From: Fimbriimonadaceae bacterium
GTDB lineage: Bacteria; Armatimonadota; Fimbriimonadia; Fimbriimonadales; Fimbriimonadaceae
Direction: 5' to 3'
DNA length: 64,000 nt
NCBI GenBank assembly: GCA_020847855.1
Contig: JADLBH010000027.1
Location: 1-64,000 of the forward strand
Shown here in pieces: positions 59,327-64,000 of this stretch; positions within the stretch are counted from its first letter, which is position 1, and the number at the start of each line of letters is the position of its first letter. The notes below the pieces were generated by a model that worked only from the letters and a program-made list of their open reading frames with translations, was not told the origin of the DNA and made no database searches. The translations under genes and the position numbers were made by a program.

Positions 59327-59881
59327 ATGATCTGGATCATCCTGATCGTCCTCGCCGTCATCCTGTTCGCTTTCATCGGGATGTACAACTCCTTGGTCTC
59401 GCTGCGACAGCGAACGATGGCCGCTTGGGGCCAGATTGACGTTCAACTCAAGCGACGCTACGACCTGATCCCGAACCTCGTCGAGACAGCGAAGGGCTTC
59501 ATGGCCCACGAGCAAGACACGCTGGAGGGCGTGATCAAGGCACGGAACATGGCGATGGAGGCCGATGGGGTCGCCAACCAGGCCGCCGCGGAGAACGTTC
59601 TCACCAAGGCGATCGGCGGGTTCTTCGCCCTGGCAGAGAGCTATCCGCAACTGAAGTCAGACACCCTCATGCTCAACCTGCAGGAGGAACTGTCCGGGAC
59701 GGAGACCAAGATCTCCATGTCGCGGCAGTACTACAACGACACGGTCACGGAGTACAACACGAAGCTCGAGGTGTTCCCATCCAGCATCATCGCCGGCATG
59801 GGTGGCTTCAAGCCGCGAGACCTCTTCGAGATTGACGATCCCGTCAAACGGGAAGCGGTAAAGGTCAGCTTCGACAAGTGA
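59327..59881 (+). CDS. lemA: LemA family protein
   Basis: 184 residues. One N-terminal helix (IIWIILIVLAV region), then the LemA core AAWGQIDVQLKRRYDLIPNL with VETAKGFM and the C-terminal FDIDD-type segment. Found in many bacteria as a membrane-attached alpha-helical protein of unclear role. It follows a small lipoprotein gene by 7 bases. Confidence 0.95.
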   Translation: MIWIILIVLAVILFAFIGMYNSLVSLRQRTMAAWGQIDVQLKRRYDLIPNLVETAKGFMAHEQDTLEGVIKARNMAMEADGVANQAAAENVLTKAIGGFFALAESYPQLKSDTLMLNLQEELSGTETKISMSRQYYNDTVTEYNTKLEVFPSSIIAGMGGFKPRDLFEIDDPVKREAVKVSFDK

Positions 59882-59968
59882 GAATCCTAGACCGGCACCT
59901 ACCCGGCGGGCCGGTCGTCAGACTCTGATTCCGCCGGGTAGAGCCCCTCGGGCCCCCACGGCGCGTGC

Positions 59969-60145
59969 TCAGGCGGCTGGACGGAGGTCTTCCCCACCAG
60001 GATCGTGTCCTTCCACGATCCTCAGACAGGGCCTCGCCGCGATCTGGAGGGGTGTCTCCTCCACTCGCAACGCGGTGACCATCCACAGGGCATAGGCTCC
60101 CCCTGCGACGGTCAAGTATCCGACCGCCACCAACACCCAAAGCAC
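59969..60145 (-). CDS. Short membrane protein
   Basis: 58 residues from GTG 60145. A hydrophobic helix (LWVLVAVGYLTVAGGAYALW) is followed by TALRVEETPLQIAARP and a polar tail. Codon third positions are G/C-rich as in neighbours, and other frames here look non-coding. It starts 27 bases after the AraC-type gene, so it is likely the last gene of that operon. Function unknown. Confidence 0.5.
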   Translation of the reverse strand: MLWVLVAVGYLTVAGGAYALWMVTALRVEETPLQIAARPCLRIVEGHDPGGEDLRPAA

Positions 60146-60172
60146 GTGTACGTACAGTGTTGGCGAGAACGC

Positions 60173-61342
60173 TTACGCCACTGAGTGCGAGAATTGCCGG
60201 TTTTTCGAGGTGGAGTCCACTCGCCTCCAGGCGGAAGGCGGGTTCCCGAACCGCTTCGTGAATACGCGGCTGAAGTGGGAAGGGCTGCTGAAGCCCGTCT
60301 CGGCCGAAACCTCAGAGACGCTCGCCTCGGTCAGCTGGAGCAGCTCGCGGGCCTTTTCGAGCCGTACGGAAAGGAGGTACTTGTGGAAGGCAACCCCCAT
60401 GTCCCGCTTGAACAAAAATCGGAAGTGAGAGGCACTGTAGCCCACCTCCGCCGCGACCTGGCCCTCCGAGAGCTTGGTCGCATACCGCCGATTTACGATC
60501 GCAAGGGCCTGGGCGCAGGCTCCATCCATCGCGGAGCTCGCGAGGGGAAGGGACGGTGAGGCAAGCCGCGAGGCGTGCGAGACGGACGCACCCGCGATCT
60601 CGTCCCTCCCCTCGGCAGCGATCAACTCGCGCGCAGCCTCGAGCTGGGCCATGTGATAGCTCCGAGCCCCGCCCAACTCCAGCATCGCGGCACAGATGAC
60701 GCCCAGGAAGGTCAGCCCTAGGCTCCTGGCCTCGTCATCGCTCTCCGCCGCAAAAACGGAACGCCGAAGCTGCTCCAAAGCCTCATCGAACCGAAGCCGA
60801 TCCCCCGTTCGCAGGATCGGCCCGATGTCCTTCAATGGAACCGTGGCCGAAGTGGAGTGGAAAGGACAACCCTCGGCCGAGGCGAATTGAGCACGGACGT
60901 TGGCAAGGAGAAGGCTGGTCTTGACCTCCAACATTCCGATCGTGACGCTGGTGGGCCCGAGCCCGCCTGGGATCTCGAAGCTGATCCTGTCTTGTCGCAG
61001 ATCCTTGCCCTGGTGCCCCAGCGCCCCAATGGTCTCTACCCACGACCCGTCACCGTTGAACCGAGTCACCGGAAGGGGCACGTTTGGATCGTCCCAGTGG
61101 ATCCCCGAGAGCAGCGGGGTGCTCCAGACCGTCTTGGCACCGTTCTTTATCGAGACCACGGCGGCGGCCGTTCCCCTGGGAAGCCCCTCGCCAAGCCCGA
61201 AAGCCCCCTCGATCTCCAGGAGGCACAGTCGCCCCTCGCACGCCGGTAGCTCGAGCTCCAGGCGTCGGACACAGTGCCTTGGATCACAGCCGAGCCAGGC
61301 TCCACCTTGAGGGAGGTCCAGCCCGACTTGAACCCGGTTCAT
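60173..61342 (-). CDS. AraC-type transcription regulator with a novel N-terminal domain
   Basis: 389 residues. The C-terminal 100 residues are an AraC double helix-turn-helix (YATKLSEGQVAAEVGYSASHF and the second SVSEVSAETGFSSPSHFSRVF). The first 190 residues form a beta-rich domain that I do not recognise (LELELPACEGRLCLLEIEG), probably a ligand-sensing module. It follows the peptide-binding lipoprotein gene by 4 bases and may control or sense that uptake system. Confidence 0.9.
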   Translation of the reverse strand: MNRVQVGLDLPQGGAWLGCDPRHCVRRLELELPACEGRLCLLEIEGAFGLGEGLPRGTAAAVVSIKNGAKTVWSTPLLSGIHWDDPNVPLPVTRFNGDGSWVETIGALGHQGKDLRQDRISFEIPGGLGPTSVTIGMLEVKTSLLLANVRAQFASAEGCPFHSTSATVPLKDIGPILRTGDRLRFDEALEQLRRSVFAAESDDEARSLGLTFLGVICAAMLELGGARSYHMAQLEAARELIAAEGRDEIAGASVSHASRLASPSLPLASSAMDGACAQALAIVNRRYATKLSEGQVAAEVGYSASHFRFLFKRDMGVAFHKYLLSVRLEKARELLQLTEASVSEVSAETGFSSPSHFSRVFTKRFGNPPSAWRRVDSTSKNRQFSHSVA

Positions 61343-61346
61343 CGGC

Positions 61347-62957
61347 CTACTGGCTGACCTCGACGGTCGTGTGGGGCAGGTGGCCGAAGAGCGACTCCCG
61401 CAGGCCGCTTACCCGTGGACTGATCAGCTCGGCGTCCCTTTGGAAGTAGATCGGTACCCAAACCGCTTCTTGGAGAGCGATGTCCTCGGCCTGCGCGTAG
61501 AGCGGAAGGCGCTGGTTCATGTCCATCGTGGAGTCGGCTTGGCGGCAAAGGGCGTCGAAGGCGGGGCTGTTCATCCCCATCTTGTTCTCGGGGCCGTAGG
61601 TCGCCAGCATGTGGCTGAGGAAGTTCTGTGGATCGAGATAGTCCGCGGCCCAGCGCATGTGGCAAAAGGGTAGTCGCTTCGCGTTGTACTCGGTGAGGTA
61701 GGCCCCCCATTCGCGGGCCTGTTGCTTGGCCTCGACGCCCAGATTCGCCTTGAGCTGGCTCACGACCGCCTCGGCGACAATCTTGATGTCCGGGCGGTCC
61801 TCGCGGTAGAAGATGTTGAGCGGCGGGAGCCCCTTGCCTCCCGGATATCCGGCCTCGGCGAGCAGTGCCTTCGCCTTGGCGGGGTCATAGGGCAGCACCT
61901 TGGCGTCCTTGCGATCGCCCCCCGGCACCCCCGGCGGGACGATGCTGTTCGCGATGGTGTTCACCCCGCCCAAGAGCTCCTCGACGATGAACCCCTTGTT
62001 GATCGCCATCGCGAAGGCTTGCCGCACCCGCCTGTCGGCAAAGGGAGGGTACTGGAGCCGGTTCATGGCGACGTACCAGATCGCAGGCCGCTGGAAGAAG
62101 TTCAGCTGCTCCTTGTACGTCGGATCCTGCTGAAGGCTAGCGATGTCTTGTCGCTCGAGCTGGACCAGGTCCACCTCCCCGGCCTTGAACTTGTTCAACC
62201 GAGTGACGGCGTCGAGGATGACCGGTCGCTCCATGCGAGCGATCTTGGGGGCACCCCCGTGGTAGTCCGCGTTCGCATCGAGGACGACGAGTTGCTGGGG
62301 CTTGATTTCGGCGACCTTGAACGGGCCTGTCCCCACCATCTGCCCGACCTCCGTCATCGCCGATTCCGGAGGAACGTCCCCCTTGGGCAGCACGCTCCCC
62401 GCGATATAGGTCAGTTTCCCGAGGAAGTAGGGCGTGGGTTGCTTGAGGGAGATCTCGACGTGCGTTGGGTCTATCACCTTGATGCCGGAGACCGAGTCCG
62501 CCTTCCCTGCAACCCGCTCGTTCACCCCGACGATGTCGCCGAAGTAGGCGTCGGCGACCGGAGAGGCGAGCTTCGGGTTCGTGCAGCGGTCGAAGCTCCA
62601 CTTCACATCCTCCGCGGTCACCTCGCGGCCGTTGTGGAACTTCGCGCCCTGGCGTAGGGTGAACGTATAGACCTTGCCGTCCTCGCTGACCTGCCACGAT
62701 TCCGCGACGAGTCCGACCGGCACGTTCTCCGGCCCCCAGCCCACGAGGCCCTCATAGACCTGCTGCAAGAGGTCTATCGTGTCCCCGTCCTGCACCAGGT
62801 GGGGATCCATCGTTGTCGGGCTCGTAACGATCGGGTACCGAAAGACGTTGGTACCCGACCTCTCCCGAGCGGACTTCACCTTGTCCGAAAACCCACCCGA
62901 GCCACAACCAGCCAGGACGAGCGCCAACGCGGAGAACAACAGAGCTGCGCGCACCAT
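61347..62957 (-). CDS. Oligopeptide ABC transporter substrate-binding lipoprotein
   Basis: 536 residues. Lipobox LALVLAGC (Cys18). SBP_bac_5 family pattern: PTTMDPHLVQDGDTI, GREVTAEDVKWSF and the C-terminal HMRWAADYLDPQNF. It binds peptides or nickel complexes outside the membrane. It has no adjacent permease; the OppF-like ATPase at 52885 is a possible partner. Confidence 0.93.
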   Translation of the reverse strand: MVRAALLFSALALVLAGCGSGGFSDKVKSARERSGTNVFRYPIVTSPTTMDPHLVQDGDTIDLLQQVYEGLVGWGPENVPVGLVAESWQVSEDGKVYTFTLRQGAKFHNGREVTAEDVKWSFDRCTNPKLASPVADAYFGDIVGVNERVAGKADSVSGIKVIDPTHVEISLKQPTPYFLGKLTYIAGSVLPKGDVPPESAMTEVGQMVGTGPFKVAEIKPQQLVVLDANADYHGGAPKIARMERPVILDAVTRLNKFKAGEVDLVQLERQDIASLQQDPTYKEQLNFFQRPAIWYVAMNRLQYPPFADRRVRQAFAMAINKGFIVEELLGGVNTIANSIVPPGVPGGDRKDAKVLPYDPAKAKALLAEAGYPGGKGLPPLNIFYREDRPDIKIVAEAVVSQLKANLGVEAKQQAREWGAYLTEYNAKRLPFCHMRWAADYLDPQNFLSHMLATYGPENKMGMNSPAFDALCRQADSTMDMNQRLPLYAQAEDIALQEAVWVPIYFQRDAELISPRVSGLRESLFGHLPHTTVEVSQ

Positions 62958-63148
62958 GCCCTCAGTGTAACCTCACGACGCTCTGGAATGTTGGGGCCAA
63001 GTGGAAGCTGGAACCCCCGCATTTCTGCGGGGTCTAGATGAAATCGTTCTCATCCGCGCCCTAGTTGGCGCGACCTGTGCTAAACTGGATTTGTCTAGGT
63101 GGATCGCTCGTGATCTCCTGACGATGCATTCGTTCGAGAGTTGACCTA

Positions 63149-63748
63149 ATGAAACGTACGCTTACCTTGATGCTCGCCACCTTCCTAGGTGCGACTGCCT
63201 TCGGCCAGACGTTCACCGTAGCGACCTTTGCCGATCCTTCGTCCTCCTCTGCGACCCCGTTGTTCTTCTTCGATACCGTGAACAACACCCTCCAGGGCTC
63301 TTGGACCCAGCCTGGCCTCACGCTGAACCACCCCGGTTTCACCGGCGGCGGCTCGAGCTCGAACGTCACCTTCACCACCTCGCTCATCAGCCTCTCCAAC
63401 CTTGGAGGAGGGCTGTACAGCATGGGTGCAGGGACGGTGAACTTCCTGGACTCGTCCAGTGCCCAGCTCTTCACGATCACGTTCAACGGCGGGCTCTTCA
63501 TTGACCCGTTCTCCGCGGGCAGCAGCGAGGTCGTGGGCGACGTCGTGAGCTTCGCTGGACCCAACGTCCCGTCTGGGCTCACCCAAGAGTCGTTCGCGTT
63601 CTCCTTGGCAAACCCCGAGGCTGTACAGGGGGGTAGGAACTACACCGCCTCCTTCACCTCCTCGGCCGTGCCAGAGCCTGGAACGATGATCGCACTCGGT
63701 GCGGGCCTTGCCGCCCTCGCTGCGCGACGCCGAGCCCGAAAGTCGTAA
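63149..63748 (+). CDS. PEP-CTERM secreted protein
   Basis: 199 residues. Signal peptide MLATFLGATAFGQ, a Gly/Ser/Thr-rich beta domain, and a C-terminal VPEPGTMIALGAGLAALAARRR: the PEP-CTERM sorting signal with motif, helix and basic end. Exosortase would cleave it; no exosortase gene is in the window. A promoter-like extended -10 (TGCTAAACT) lies near 63080. Confidence 0.93.
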   Translation: MKRTLTLMLATFLGATAFGQTFTVATFADPSSSSATPLFFFDTVNNTLQGSWTQPGLTLNHPGFTGGGSSSNVTFTTSLISLSNLGGGLYSMGAGTVNFLDSSSAQLFTITFNGGLFIDPFSAGSSEVVGDVVSFAGPNVPSGLTQESFAFSLANPEAVQGGRNYTASFTSSAVPEPGTMIALGAGLAALAARRRARKS

Positions 63749-63774
63749 AAGTCGGATCGTCACGTCTCCAAGCC

Positions 63775-63810
63775 GCGCCTCCCAGGGACAAATCCTGGGG
63801 GGCGCCTTCT
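63775..63810 (+). terminator. Terminator between the PEP-CTERM gene and metH
   Basis: GCGCCTCCCAGG and CCTGGGGGGCGC form a 12-bp stem around GACAAAT, followed by CTTCTTT on the plus strand. It directly abuts the metH stop, so it may serve both convergent genes. Confidence 0.75.
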
Positions 63811-64000
63811 TTAGCCGACGTTGAAGTACTTCGCCTCGGGGTGGTGGACGATGATCGCGCTCGTGGACTGCTCGGGCTCGAGCATGAACTCCTCGCTTAG
63901 GTTCACGCCGATGGAGCCTCCGTCCAAGAGCTCCATGAGCGCGGTCTGATCCTCAAGGTTCGGGCACGCTGGGTATCCGAACGAATAGCGCGAGCCGTGA
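63811..64000 (-). CDS. metH: B12-dependent methionine synthase MetH, C-terminal end (partial)
   Basis: 63 residues to the stop at 63811; the rest of the gene lies past the window edge. The sequence RYSFGYPACPNLEDQ, then EEFMLEPEQSTSAIIVHHPEAKYFNVG, matches the end of the AdoMet-binding activation domain of cobalamin-dependent methionine synthase. Confidence 0.85.
   Translation of the reverse strand, partial: HGSRYSFGYPACPNLEDQTALMELLDGGSIGVNLSEEFMLEPEQSTSAIIVHHPEAKYFNVG

Overview
Origin. This is a GC-rich bacterial chromosome segment with a mixture of core genes and many unfamiliar secreted proteins. The combination of a PEP-CTERM protein (63149-63748), a pilin-like protein with a type IV prepilin N-terminus, large families of unknown secreted proteins and frequent GTG/TTG starts fits the Armatimonadota (Fimbriimonas-like). 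That placement is inference; the 23S rRNA present here would settle it.

Layout. 1-2.1 kb: 5' two thirds of a 23S rRNA gene on the minus strand, with its own promoter and no 16S gene upstream. 2.1-20 kb: subtilisin-like protease, lipoprotein, transaldolase, mnmE, clpB, YgjP-type metalloprotein, an exodeoxyribonuclease III gene broken by an amber codon, rplI with an MCE/MlaD gene, and clpC. 20-28.5 kb: accessory secreted proteins, a four-gene minus-strand operon (thioredoxin-like, pilin-like, Cys-rich, membrane) and a multiply broken secreted-protein gene. 28.5-47.3 kb: the str operon genes tuf, fusA, rpsG and rpsL, all on the minus strand in the ancestral order but pulled apart by accessory genes. 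47.4-64 kb: lysS, a structured non-coding region, greA, glycan-related genes, an overlapping operon (TPR, nadK, ABC ATPase, phoU, polysaccharide ABC exporter), purL, lemA, a peptide-binding lipoprotein with an AraC-type regulator, a PEP-CTERM protein and the 3' end of metH.

Most interesting content. Inside the broken str region are five two-gene cassettes (31.9-33.1 kb and 37.7-46.0 kb). Gene A is an exported protein with a caspase-like (clan CD) pattern of His-Gly then Cys, and a shared C-terminal tail. Gene B is an exported or membrane-anchored protein with PepSY-like repeats, the type of domain known to restrain peptidases. A and B overlap by 4 bases in four of the five cassettes. Two of the five A genes are degenerate. 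The three longest A genes share a promoter placed about 10 bp from an ATG, and that ATG is followed by a tandem octanucleotide repeat inside the signal-peptide coding stretch. Because 8 is not a multiple of 3, copy number sets the reading frame. In all three genes the present copy number puts the ATG out of frame. This looks like a phase-variable, near-leaderless family of secreted protease/inhibitor pairs, and I know of no described system that matches it.
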